Notes under the pieces: generated by a model
The model's database searches: none
Told to the model about the DNA's origin: nothing
Seen by the model: the letters and a program-made list of their open reading frames with translations, nothing else
Shown here: positions 30,074 to 41,364 of the stretch, piece by piece
Numbering within the stretch: the stretch's first letter is position 1
Layout of the letters: each line of letters starts with the position of its first letter
Translations under genes and position numbers: made by a program
DNA from: Pollenia angustigena
Lineage: Eukaryota; Arthropoda; Insecta; Diptera; Polleniidae
Reading direction: 5' to 3'
Assembly (NCBI GenBank): GCA_930367215.1
Contig: OV884057.1
Coordinates: 205,643,621-205,707,620 of the forward strand
Length of the DNA: 64,000 nucleotides

Positions 30074-31298
30074 AGTACTAATTGACGCCTTAAATGCCAA
30101 CATTGTTCATGTAATAAGCCAGTATGGTTGTATGTTCGCAATGTTCGAAAAAGTTGTCCAAAATTGGGCCTTCAGAGTGCGCTTCGTCAAGAACAGTGCC
30201 CATCAGGCGCGGATTCAGGGGGTGGGGGGAAATAAGGAAATTCCCCCCCCCCCCCCCCGAAATTATAAAAATATGTTTTGTTAATTTCGATAATACAAGA
30301 ATTCCCAATAATATTTTTTTTAATGTACAAAATTTTTGGAAATCCCAGCAAGCTTTTTTTTGTTTTTTATTGAATCTCTAACGAAATTTTCAATAAGTAT
30401 TTTTTATTGAATCTCTAAAGATTTTCAATAAGTATCCATATCTTAATCCTAATAGTTATTTATTAGATATTTCCAAAGAAACATCTAGTTTACCGTATTC
30501 AAATACTTATTATTCTACATTCAATCCTATTAGGTGCCATCTATATCCAAAGACTAAACGTTTGACTTGATAATGCGTGCGGTTGAATTAATAAAATGCC
30601 TTAAGGTCCCATTAGCCGACCGTAAATTTAGAAATGTAAATGTATTGTAAACAGCTGATCGTTTCTGTTATATGGAAAGTAATGCAAATGCTTAACTGAC
30701 TGTAATGTCACTTAACCGTAACGTGCCAACCTGTAGAAAATAGAATTTCATTACGAGGTTACGTGACAGTTGTAGATAGTGATGGGCTGCTTATATTTTA
30801 AATGCAATGCGGGTAAAATCACTCCTTTTGTTTGGTACTTTTTCAGTTATAATATCTGTGGACTTTTGACAAAATAAGTAACAATCCATACATATTTTCA
30901 TTTATACAAATATGTACATGCTTAGATGTATAAAATTAACAAATGTATACATATCCACAAACAAAAAAAGTCTGGTTTTTAATGGTATCAAAACCTTGTT
31001 TAGGTGTATGCACATTTTGAAATTAATGTAAGAACATGTGTACGAATATGATATAATACATATTTGTTTTTTGTCAATCTGTAATATTAATATCAAATAT
31101 TAAATTATTTATTTATTTATACATGCAAGAAATACAGTTTTAATACTATTTAAAATAACTTAGTACTTTTTCTGCAAAGCGGTCACTATTTCAACATTTT
31201 TAATTCTCATCACTGTGTGTGTTGTTTTATGTATACTAATGTTTTTTGTTTTTGGTTGTGAAAAACAGCTGACACGTTCTTACATGTTCTATAAGTGC

Positions 31299-32919
31299 CA
31301 GTGTTGCAAAATTGAAATTTTGAAATGGTACTTAACATCAACTAAAAGAGTATTTTTTCCACCAAATGGTACTTTTTGTTAAAAATAAAACAATAATTTA
31401 TGGAAATAAATGGAACAAAAATATTTTATTGGAATTCATTTATATAAGTATTTAATGGCGAACAGTATTTATATTTAAGGTACACATGTAAAAAATATTT
31501 CTTTTATACATAAGCGTCAAGCGCCCCATCCATTTACAATATTATTGTATATGTTATTCGCCATATTATTTCTATATGGCCCCATATTATCTAAAAAAAA
31601 ACACAACATTTAAAGCAAAACAACATAGTGCAGTGTTGCAATATATAGCTTTTCTGATTTCGATTCTTACCAATATATTGTGTCACCTTCGAATATAACA
31701 AACCCATTGGCGATATAATTGAACAGTTACATATATTGAAAGTGTAAGAGCCGTTTAAGGTACGTTTTTTCAGTATTAAAAAAAATATTTGAAATAGTTC
31801 ATATATTTATGAATAAGAACATAAATTAATTAATACTAGTTTTTAGTTTTTAATTTTATTTATGTACTTGGACCTGCAGCCAAACAAATACAACTAATAG
31901 TTTATATTTTAACTTTTACAAAGTTACATAATTCAGACTTTTACATACTTAAAAAAAAAGATTTTAATTCAGTGTTTTAAGATAAAGCAAATTTACTTTA
32001 AGAAATCATAAGAAATATTATAACTACAACAGCAACTAGCAGTTGATTTTAATAGATCTTTAGTTTTTATCAAACTTGAAACAGTTTCTATATGTATACG
32101 ATTCCTTCCTTTGCCTTTTACATCATTTTGCATTCGAAAATGTGCGTTCAATTGATGCTCAGAAATGTGGTATCGAAAAAAATACCAAAAGCAATATATG
32201 AAAGGTCAGTAAACATTAGTTTCGTTTTTAATATTGGCGTTATTTGATCCGCTAGAACACGGAATTGAGAATTGATATTATCATAGTTTTCTTTATCGTT
32301 TGTAAATAACATTAATAACAACAGTATTATGCTATTGGTTTTTCCGGAAACAATATTTTCTGGATTGAAGCTGATTATGACTTTTAAGGTTTTATGTTCA
32401 AAACCAAATTTTGTTGTAAGAACAAATATCCCATTCTGGAAAGCAAAATATGAATCCTGCCGTCCACACTTTGCATTTCAATATTTACGTCGCTTATTAT
32501 TTTTAAAATACAACAACATAAATTTTGCAGCAAACACATCGTCGTGCGGAAGTTTATGTGCTCTATATGCCAAAAGTGTATTTTGAGAAAATCGATCTTG
32601 AAGTTTTAACATAATTCAGGTTTGAAGGATATAGAACAAAACAGACACTATTTATCTCAGAAACTAGATGAGATAGCCGAAAACGGATTACATATTTGAA
32701 AAATTTGGGGTCGAAAACCTAAAGTGGCATAATTAACTCGAAATGTGAAAAATGGCGGATAGAGCACATAAACTCCCGCACGACGACATGATAACCTAAT
32801 CGAAATGATTACATCACCTTAAAAAAAGCTCAAAGGAAAAAAATTACTGAAAACAACGCGGGGGTACTGCGGTATTTTTAATATGAAAAAGTACCAAAGT
32901 ACTGAATTTTTCAACACTG
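31299..32919. mobile_element. CAGTGTTGCAAAA hAT element, non-autonomous
   Basis: Left end CAGTGTTGCAAAATTGAAAT, right end AATTTTTCAACACTG, with the exact 8-bp duplication ATAAGTGC at 31291-31298 and 32920-32927. The subterminal words TGGTAC, GTACTT and AAGTACC are repeated in both directions, typical of hAT transposase binding sites. No transposase frame is visible. Confidence 0.9.
32539..32786. mobile_element. CGTCGTGCGG...CCGCACGACG small foldback MITE
   Basis: TCGTCGTGCGGAAGTTTATG TGCTCTAT at the left and its near-perfect inverse ATAGAGCACATAAACTCCCG CACGACGA at the right. It lies inside the 31299-32919 hAT element, giving a third level of nesting. No coding capacity. Confidence 0.75.
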
Positions 32920-33027
32920 ATAAGTGCACAAACGAGCTTACAGTACGTTACGGTACTTTACATTGCATTTAATTACATTTACGGTCGGCTAAAGCGGCCT
33001 TTAGTATTTGCAATATTTATGTATGTA

Positions 33028-36000
33028 GGTTAGGTTAGGTTAAGAAGGGTTGTGTGCCCACAGGCCCACCTCCACTCGCAGACCGAATACGATCCATTGT
33101 GATTCCCTTCAATGAAAATATGAAATAAGAGATAGAGATAAGAGGAAGTGAAAAGTAGAGAAAAGGAAGTAAGATATAGACAGAAAATTAGAAAGTAGGA
33201 CCAATACCCCCCTTACAGTCCCCTCAACAGAAACAGCCGCGTTATTTCCCTGACAAACCCCAGTAGATTGGCCGGATTACATCCAGCTATGCACCCCAGT
33301 TCGTCGTGAAACCTATCTCCTAGCCACTTCAGTCTGAGACCCTGCATCCAAGGACAATGGCACAGTACATGCTCGATCGTCTCTAGCTCCTCTGAATCCT
33401 CGCATAGCCTGCAGAAGTCCGGTATGGCGTTGTCCCATCTGCCCGCTAAAGCCCTGACAGGACAATGACCCGCCAAGAACCCTATAAGTGTTCTGAGACT
33501 ACCCCTATCCAATCCCGTCCCGTCCGATTAGGGTTGCCATTCGTACTGATTTTACCAGTACACGTACTGGTTTTTATTTAATGTACTGGTTTATGCATAA
33601 CACCCAAATCAGTACGCAAATGTACTGGTTTTTTTAAATTTTGCCTCCAAATAATTTTACTTGTTTAAAACTGGTTTACTTCCCTTATTACTTTTGATTT
33701 GTTATGAATTACCTAGTTAAAATTCAGTCTTACGTTTTATTTTTGTTTACTCTTAACTTACCATATACTTTGTATTAAAAAAAAGAAGTGTCATTATTGC
33801 ATTTCAAAATTCAAAAACATAAAATTTTAAGTGGATTTAAAATTATAACCTATAACAATATGGCTAGATAGGAGACCTCCTGAATACCCTCATTATATTG
33901 ACAATAATTTGTATGAATTAAGAATTTTTTGTGCATTTACAACAAATGTGCCGATCAATGACATTACTTCTATCTATATTTAATAATTTGACGTGATGTT
34001 TTTATTATATGTATTTTGTTAAGTTCTTGCCTTAAAAAATAGAAAAATGAATAATTTTTAATGTGTAATTTTCTAAAACTAATGAATTCAATAAAATTTT
34101 GGGTAAAAATTTGTGTACTGGTTTTTTTTCGAATGTACTGGTATTTTTCTTACGATGTACTGATTTTTCTAATTTCAAAAATGGCAACCCTACGTCCGAT
34201 AGAGGCAACTCGACGCCATATAGCACTGGCCCCCTAAATCCCTCTATCCTATACCTTCTGGTGAATAGCACCAGCTCAGTCTTCGCAGGGTTAACACCCA
34301 TTCCCCTATCCTTTGCCCATGCCGAGAGTTCACCTAGCATCACCTGCATAATTTCTCCGATCGTGGACAGAAATTTTCCCCTGACCAGCAGAACTATGTC
34401 GTCCGCATAGGCAACAACTTTCCTGCCCATGGAATCAAATGACCTAAGAATCCCGTTAACCGTTAGCAACCACAGTAGAGGCGATAATACCCCCCCTTGT
34501 GGTGTCCCCCTGGTAACCCTCCTCCTTATCACATGATCCCCCAGGCTCGAGTTTATAATCCTACTGCCAAGCATGCAGATTATGCACTCCACCAGAAAGT
34601 CCTCAACTCCCAACTCCAACAAAGAATCCCTAATCGCCTCTATCCTAATGTTATTAAAGGCTCCCTCTATATCCAGAAACGCGGCGAGAGTATACTTCTT
34701 ATGCCTCAGACCGTGCTCAATACAACCCACCACCTCATGTAACGCGTTCTCAACAGATTTACCCTTCAGGTAAGCATGTTGAGCGTTGCTAATAAGGCGG
34801 GTCTCAATATTACTTCTGAGATAGAAATCTATTAGCCTCTCAAGAGTCTTCAACAAAAATGAAGACAAACTAATAGGTCTAAAATCCCCCGGTTTCGAGT
34901 GGCCCGCTTTACCGGCCTTGTGTATGAAAATCACCCTGACCTCTCTCCACCCCCTAGGCAGATACCTCCTACTGAGGCATTTCCTAAATATATCCACCAG
35001 CAGAAATGATGCATCGTCCGGGATGTTGCAAAGCATAGCCGGAAAAATACCATCTGGATCCGGTGATTTATAGGGGTCGAAAGTATTGACTGCCCACGCC
35101 ACTCCCTTGTGACCATTTCATCGACGCAAGCGGAAGTATGAACCGATGTCACGGACATGACGTCCCACTGACCGTCCTCCATACTACCGGTTTCCCTGCA
35201 CCCGGGAAAGTGCGTCTCCATAAGTAAGGTTAGGGTCTCAGAGCTAGACTCAGTCCATGAGCCGTCATTCCTTTGGATGTAACCCAGGGCCTTAGGGTCC
35301 TTAGATAAAATCCGTCGGAGTCTTGACAGCTCGTTGACATTATCGATGGACGCACAAAGATGCATCCACGATAGTCGCTTTGCTCTCTTCAGATCCGCCT
35401 TATACCTGTTGAACTGCACCCTGTGATTGTTCCAATCATCTGGTGCTCTCGTAAGCTTGGCCCTATTAAACAGTCTCCTCACCGTAGACCTTTGAACATG
35501 AAGTTCCCTGGTCCACCATTTAGGCTGTTTTCGCCTACCCGGAAACGTAACCGGGCAGGACTGCTCATAGCTTTCCCTTAGAAGATGAGTGAACCTATTC
35601 ACCACCCCCTCCAGATCCGTCGGCAGCAAGTCGCTCAAGGCCTGATGCGCCAACCCAGGTCGGACCCCTTCCTTGAAGGAGTCCCATTTTGTCCCCCTCG
35701 GGTTCCTGAATGGAGCAGCCCTAGGTAGGTCAAAATTCAGTGTGAAGGTAATACGACTATGGTCTGAAAAAGTACAGTCCGTTGCCACCCTCCAATCAAC
35801 AACAATTTGCTCGTCACGGTTTACTAATGTCAGATCTATCACTGCCTGCCTATCTTTATTTCTGAACGTCGGCGTGTTACCCATATTACAGATAATAAGA
35901 TTGTTAGTAGTTATAAAATCAAACATTAACTCACCTCTTTTATTAATATCGGCACTCCCCCATTGGCTGTGATGAGCATTGGCATCGCAGCCCAACACAA

Positions 36001-36384
36001 GGATTGCACCTCTCCTCTTTGCATACGCCGTGAGTTGCCGCACCTCTGTACCTGGTGGGTCCAACCCCTCATATGGCATATACACCGAGGCCAGTGTAAG
36101 CGTACGCTTCCCTTTGGCCTCTTAATTTATAACGGTCAAATCACCGCACCTGAAAGAATGAGATATGAGAAAATTCAATTCATTTTTCGCTAGTATACAC
36201 GTTCTTACCTTGTCCTCTGTGGACGGGACAAACAGAGTGTATCCCGCAACCCTTAAACCGCAAACCTTATTTTTATTTATCCAAGGTTCTTGGATAAGGG
36301 CTACGTCCGTCCGAGTACTGGAGAGGAAGGTTACAAGTTCGGCCGAGGCTGATTCACAATGGTGCAGGTTTATCTGCACCACTA
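33028..36384 (-). pseudogene. Non-LTR retrotransposon (R1/LOA/I-like) ORF2, broken and interrupted
   Basis: Minus strand. An apurinic-type endonuclease begins at about 36382 (QINLHHCESASAELVTF, LIQEPWINK) and continues after a TAA at 36122-36124 with GCDANAHHSQWGS and SDHSRITF. Reverse transcriptase follows a frameshift near 35103: GDFRPISLSSFLLKTLERLI, AFLDIEGAFNNI, RGTPQGGVLSPLLW and the catalytic VAYADDIVLL. At about 34200 the thumb and RNase H regions are absent and the sequence passes in frame to the C-terminal zinc-knuckle part (CRLCEDSEELETIEHVLCHC). A hAT-type MITE sits on that junction. The copy is 5' truncated at the ORF2 start, carries a 9-bp duplication ATGTATGTA (33019-33027, 36385-36393) and ends with three GGTTA units. 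Confidence 0.9.
33529..34192. mobile_element. TAGGGTTGCCAT hAT-type MITE with CGTCCGAT duplication
   Basis: TAGGGTTGCCATTCGTACTG at the left, AAAAATGGCAACCCTA at the right, and an exact CGTCCGAT at 33521-33528 and 34193-34200. The word TGTACTGGT or its inverse occurs about ten times near both ends, likely transposase binding repeats. Inserted into the minus-strand retrotransposon. Confidence 0.93.
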
Positions 36385-36416
36385 ATGTATGTATGTGTTA
36401 TATGAATCAAAATTCT

Positions 36417-38671
36417 ATTCGATAATTTTTGACGAAAGCACGGATTTGTCGGGGAAAAGCCAGATTTCCTTATCTTTAAGGTATTTCAGCATACAAAAAA
36501 AATTGTTAGGGATGAATTTATTGGCTTTGTTGTAAACGCATTTGAAGAGGTTTTAAAAGATATTAATGACGTTGACGTGTCAATTGATGCGAAGGCACTA
36601 TCATCAATAGTTCTTAAAGCTTTGACAAATTTTGGGCTTGACCTTAAAAATTGTGTAGGAGATGGAACAGATGGGTATCCTCTGATGTCAGCAGAATATT
36701 GAGCTGTTCAAAATTTCTGGAAAAGCGACAAATGCGAAACAAACGCCTTGCTATTCCCTAAAATCGAACAACTCAATTTCTAAAAGCAATAAAGTGCAAT
36801 TAATACAAAAAGTTGTATCATTTGCTAAAGAAACGATAACATTTTTTAAATATAATCATCCCAGGCAAAACACAGTTTTAGTAAAGTATTTGGGAGCCAA
36901 ACTTTCTTCATTATGCGTTTTTGCAACAAGTGTACATCATATAGTAGAAGCTTTGGAAAAAATATCTGAGTGGAAAGGTAGTATATTTACCTTTATATTA
37001 AGGAACTCACTTAGTACTTTTAAATTTATTTGCGGAATATACATATTAAGTGCGATACCTCACAGAAAAAATTATTGCCGAATTTTTTTCAAACAAACGA
37101 TTGTTTGAACATTTTTTTCATTTCTATAAATTTTTTTACTGATTCAAACAATATTTTTGTTTGCTTTTTATTTAACCAACAAAAATGTGGACAACTCTTC
37201 AAAAATATAATAAACGCGTTATTGGTGTCAAGTTTTCATAATTTTGTATGAAATATTTAACGCTCTTTAATTTTGTCATCTTTTTGCATTTTTTTTATTT
37301 GATCGTAAGCAACACTTCTTTGTGTGAAATATAAGAACAACAACAAAAAACACACACAGTCTATTTTTGGACGCTTTAAAAAAGTGCAACTATAAGAAAA
37401 ACAATAGCAGAAACAACATTATAAGAAACAAAATCCCGTATTAAATTTTTTAAAACTGTTTGGTTAAATACATCAAATACAAAAATATAATGATGACGAA
37501 AAACATATCGAGTCGGTCTGCTGCCGTTTTTGGTTACATTTCTTCTTTAGCAAAGGAAAGGATACAGCAACAGAGAGTGATAAAGAAAAACATTGTGTTG
37601 TGTGTGTATAAATAAGACTTCGTTCAAAAATTATTCCAACAAAAAAATGTGTCTCAAAGCCAGCCGGCGGCTCTGCTCTGCCGTCATCTTCTCATACAGT
37701 GCTTACTTGTGTGCGCGTCATTGCTTGTGCAAAAACTTTTTTTTTTTATTTTGAAATTTAGTAAATGAATTTCAGTAAACTTTTTGTTTGATTCAGTTAA
37801 ATTATTGGTTTGAAAAAATCAGTGTTTTTTTTCAATAAACAAAATGCAAATAAATTGTTTGAATATGCAAATTTGTTTATAGGACCGATTTCAGACAAAA
37901 AATTTTTTGATTCTACAAATTTTTTGTTTGAATTGGAAAAATAATTTTTCTCTGTGCTATTGTAACACAGCCGCTAGTATCATTTTACGAAATCACGATA
38001 TAGACCTTCAAAAAGGATCAAGCCTTATCGAAACTTTAATCATGTGCCTTGAACAGAAAAAAATAAAGCCGAAGAACAATTTAAAGCGATTTTTGAAAAA
38101 GTTAAAGTTATTTGCGTTCAAATCGAGGTTCCAATCGAGGTTCCAATCGAAAAGACAAGATTTGAACGAAATAATCACATCCCAAATGTTGAAGATTACT
38201 ACCGAGATGTAGTTACATTTCTCTTATTGAATTTATTTTTGAAGATCTCTAAGCACTTTTCTCAATAGATATCCTAAATGTATTGAACATACCTAAACTT
38301 CTACCTCAAAGTGTAATCAAGTCATATATAGATACAAAACTTCTAAAACCAAAACTAGCGGATGAGCTGATTATACTTGATAAAAAAGATAAATACCTAC
38401 TTAGATCTAAACTTGAGCCTGATCTATCAAATAACGTTTTAGATGCTTTAATAAACTGTGATGAAGATATCTACCCAAATCTAAGAAAAATATTTCAAAT
38501 TTTCGTTTCAATGCTTGTCAGTAAAGCTACGAGCGGGAGGTCATTTCCTACCCTTCGTCGAATAAAAACATGGCTCGGATCAACAATGACAGAAGATAGA
38601 CTGTACTGTCTAAATTTGCCTCACAAGGAAATCATAAATTGCTTATTTAAAATATTTAATATATTGAACTG
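36417..38671 (+). pseudogene. hAT transposase (DUF4371/ZMYM1-like), degenerate
   Basis: From 36417 the frame reads FYSIIFDESTDLSGKSQISL, the start of the DUF4371 catalytic region with its first Asp, then after a 1-base shift KIVRDEFIGFV and GLDLKNCVGDGTDGYPLMSA, with a TGA at 36700-36702. 36794-37000 gives NTVLVKYLGAKLSSLC and HHIVEALEKISEWK. A 0.9-kb MITE interrupts it; beyond, 38283-38660 encodes the hAT C-terminal dimerisation domain: CDEDIYPNLRKIFQIFVSM and ATSGRSFPTLRRIKTWLGS. The N-terminal zinc finger is not found. This is the probable source transposase of the enclosing element. Confidence 0.85.
37061..37956. mobile_element. CACAGAAAAAATTATT element, copy 2
   Basis: Ends CACAGAAAAAATTATTGCCG and AATAATTTTTCTCTGTG. 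Inverted relative to 28810-29804 and sharing blocks such as GACTTCGTTCAAAAATTATT, CAAAGCCAGCCGGC and GAGTCGGTCTG. It interrupts the hAT transposase. The flanks read CCT and CTA rather than TA, so the duplication has mutated or was CT. Confidence 0.85.
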
Positions 38672-38813
38672 ATCTTATATTTTATTTAACCTTTTTGTTG
38701 AGTTTTTTAATTAGGGTAATGACTTTTTTTGGACAAAATTTCTTCATCCAACCACAAGATGGGCAATTTAGTATTGATAATGAAAATAATTTTTTTAGGC
38801 CATTTTGGCCAAA

Positions 38814-40587
38814 AAAGTTTCCGCACCAAACGCAATTTCTAAAGCTCATCAAAAAAAAAATTTTTTTTTTTTAAATTCCATACACACTATATGTATATGG
38901 TAAATTTTTTTTATATATGCTATATATTTTAGCCCCCGTATTCATAAAATATTTTTATGAATACAGGCATAAATACATAAAATAAGCAACTGTATAACAA
39001 AAATGTGAAGCTATTTTTGGGTTTAATGAAATAAATTTTAAGTTTAAAGTGCGAGTTGATTTACATAATGGAAAAATATCGTGTGCAACTATTAAAGGGT
39101 GGTTAAATTGAAAGGGCCGATGTTGAATGTGAACCACACCTAAACGCCAAGTTTTTTCCGAATTTTATTTGACATTTCTCTATTTCAGACTTACTCAATT
39201 TGAACCATGGAGAGATACACAATCCAACAACGTGTTAAAGTTATCCAGACTTATTATGAAAATGGGCGTTCAAATCAAAATGCATATCGTGCACTTCGTG
39301 ATTTTTTTGGTCAATTTGATCGTCCAAATGTGCGTACAATCGCAAAAATCGTGGAAAAATTCGAGCAAACCGGGTCTGTAGAAGATGTGAGAACACCAGT
39401 GCATGCTCGTACAGCTCGTACTGCAGGAAATATTGCTGCTGTTCGCGATAGTGTGGCTGAATAGCCGTCCACCTCAACTCGTCGTCGTGCCCAACAATTG
39501 CACCTCTCACGCTCGTCGTTGATGAACATTATGCATAAAGACTTGCATTTACACGCTTACAAGGTGCAATTGGCTCAAGAACTAAAGCCTCTTGACCATT
39601 CCAAACGTCGTGAATGGGCAGAATGGTGGCAAGAAATGGCAACAGTGGATGATCAATTTTCGAAGAAAATCATCTTCAGTGATGAGGCACATTTTCACCT
39701 CAGTGGATTCGTCAATAAACAGAATTGCCGCATTTGGGCGAATGAGAATCCAAGAGTGATTGTCGAAAAACCAATGCACTCACAAAGAGTGACTGTTTGG
39801 TGCGGTTTATGGGCTGGCGGCATCATCGGGCCGTATTTTTTCCAAAATGAGGCCGGTCAGGCAGTTACTGTGAATGGTGTTCGCTATCGTGAGATGATAA
39901 CGAAGATATGGATGTGGACGATATGTGGTTTCAGCAGGACGGTGCCACTTGCCACACAGCTAACGAAACAATGGCTCTTTTTGCGCAACAAATTCAATGG
40001 CCGTGTTATCTCACGTAATGGCGATGTCAATTGGCCGCCAAGATCATGTGATTTGACACCGTTGGACTTTTTTCTTTGGGGTTATTTGAAAGAAAAGGTG
40101 TACGTCGATAAGCCAGCAACAATTCAAGAGCTAAAGGATGAGATAATTCGGCACATTAACGGCATAGAACCTCCATTATGCCTCAGGGTCATCGAAAATT
40201 TGGACCATCGGATGGAGGTGTGTCGCCGTGGTCGCGGCGCCCATTTGGCCGATATTTTGTTCCATACATAATTGAGTAATACCAATATATCATAATTAAA
40301 TAAATTTACAATAATTTCCTAAATAGTTTGTGTTTTATTCAAAATCAACATCACCCTTTACTACGCTGCTGATAATTATCCGCCAAAAAACTCATCTATC
40401 ACAACATCTATCATTTGCCATTAATATTTATTTTTTTTGCGCCCTTCTTCCGTACAAATGTTAAGATCTTGTTTTATTCATGAAATTATTAGAAAATACT
40501 TAAAATTTTGTAATTAAATGTTAATTTTGTAAGGAGAAGGAGAAAAATTTAAATTCAAAACTTTATCGCGTTTGGTGCGGAAACTTT
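38814..40587. mobile_element. AAAGTTTCCGCACCAAACGC TIR element hosting mariner C
   Basis: AAGTTTCCGCACCAAACGC near 38815 and the exact inverse GCGTTTGGTGCGGAAACTT near 40568-40586. The sequence between is non-coding except for the nested mariner at 39095-40358; without it the element is about 510 bp, a MITE. Confidence 0.75.
39095..40358 (+). pseudogene. mariner DD41D (rosa-like) transposase, near full length, copy C
   Basis: A 1264-bp element flanked by TA (39093-39094, 40359-40360), ends AAGGGTG/CACCCTT. The transposase starts MERYTIQQRVKVIQTYYENG at 39207; a TAG at 39462-39464 interrupts the DNA-binding region. The frame resumes with HAYKVQLAQELKPLDHSKR, the first catalytic Asp in IFSDEAHF and VTVWCGLWAGGIIGPYFFQN. 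A short deletion near 39900 shifts the frame, hiding the QQDGATCHTA motif, and an extra base near 39978 restores it before CDLTPLDFFLWGY. The second and third Asp are 41 residues apart, hence DD41D. Three lesions make it inactive, but it is the best copy of three. Confidence 0.93.
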
Positions 40588-40750
40588 CTTCACGATCGCG
40601 AAAAAGTAATACATCATTTCTTAATATTATTTCACGGTCTATACGGCTATGCGATGAAGAATTTGATATGCATATTGTTTTTAATAAACATATAATATGT
40701 ATTTTTATTCGACCTTTATTATTTTATTTCTTCAGGGTTTTTTTTTTTTT

Positions 40751-41198
40751 GTTGAAAGAAAAAAACCCTGAAGAAGGCACTCAAAAAAAGTGCCAAATAT
40801 TGTTGAAAATAAATTTTATAAAAAAAGTTTTTTATATAAAAATCAAACGTAGATTTATGTTGGAAATGTTACAAATTATAAGAGTACCATCAGTGTCGAG
40901 AATTAATTTTAAGTCAGATACTGAAAATGTAGCACAAAATTATAGACATTTAATTTATAAAAATAGAAACGGAAGTTAATAATTTATGTAAATTGTAATA
41001 GATCTAGCTTGTATTGAAAATTATTTTCATATTCAATTACAAAAAAATTTTTAAATTTTTGTCATTTTATTGTTAATTCTGTTTTTTAAAATTGTTAATT
41101 TTGTTGAAAGAAAAAAAACCCTGAAGAAGGCACTCAAAGAAAGTGCCGAAATATTGGTGAAAATAAATTTTATAAAAAAAGTTTTTTATATAAAACAA
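40751..41198 (+). repeat. Direct pair of AACCCTGAAGAAGGCACTC repeats
   Basis: About 95 bp occurs twice (40751-40841 and 41101-41198): GTTGAAAGAAAAA, CCCTGAAGAAGGCACTC, AAAGTGCC, AATATTG(T/G)TGAAAATAAA and TTTTATAAAAAAAGTTTTTT. GGCACTCAAAGAAAGTGCC can form a hairpin. CTGAAGAAGG...CGAAA is reminiscent of conserved 3' tails of LINE or Penelope-like retroelements; no coding region accompanies it. The first copy is preceded by its inverse CTTCAGGGTTTTTT at 40732. Confidence 0.65.
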
Positions 41199-41364
41199 TT
41201 AGACCTTAAGCTTGAACATTTATTTTACGTTTTTAATAAACTTTTAAAAACAAATTTTTTACTTTTTTGTATTATACAAAATTCCCCCCACCCCCCCCCC
41301 CCCATTAAGACTCAAGCTGGATCCGCGCCTGGTGCCCATATAATCTTTAAATATAATTACTTAC

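Larger units (their letters stand above)
30601..33003. mobile_element. TTAGCCGACCGTAAAT TIR element containing a hAT element
   Basis: Left end TTAAGGTCCCATTAGCCGAC continuing CGTAAAT; right end ATTTACGGTCGGCTAAAGCG continuing GCCTTTAG. The inner 16 bp of the repeats are identical, the outermost 12 diverged. Subterminal GTTACGG/CCGTAAC words are also inverted (30715-30725 and 32944-32955). About two thirds of its length is the hAT element at 31299-32919. Confidence 0.7.
30204..41331 (+). mobile_element. 11.1-kb hAT element expanded by nested insertions
   Basis: Left terminus CAGGCGCGGATTCAG (30204-30218) and right terminus CTGGATCCGCGCCTG (41317-41331) are inverse repeats with 14 of 15 matches. 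Each is flanked outside by GTGCCCAT (30196-30203 and 41332-41339), an exact 8-bp duplication. Both ends have adjoining G/C homopolymer tracts in inverse order. The interior carries hAT transposase fragments on the + strand (36417-38671). Nested inside are 30601-33003, 33028-36384, 37061-36956-type TA element at 37061-37956, and 38814-40587. Removing them leaves about 2.7 kb, a usual autonomous hAT size. Confidence 0.87.

Noticed and set aside
32329..32586. 85-codon frame in the 31299-32919 hAT element
   Set aside because: It runs into the terminal repeat of the 32539 foldback and shows no transposase motif.
33019..33045. Internal telomere-repeat site
   Set aside because: Only three GGTTA units, positioned exactly at the 3' end of a retrotransposon; noted as a tail feature instead.
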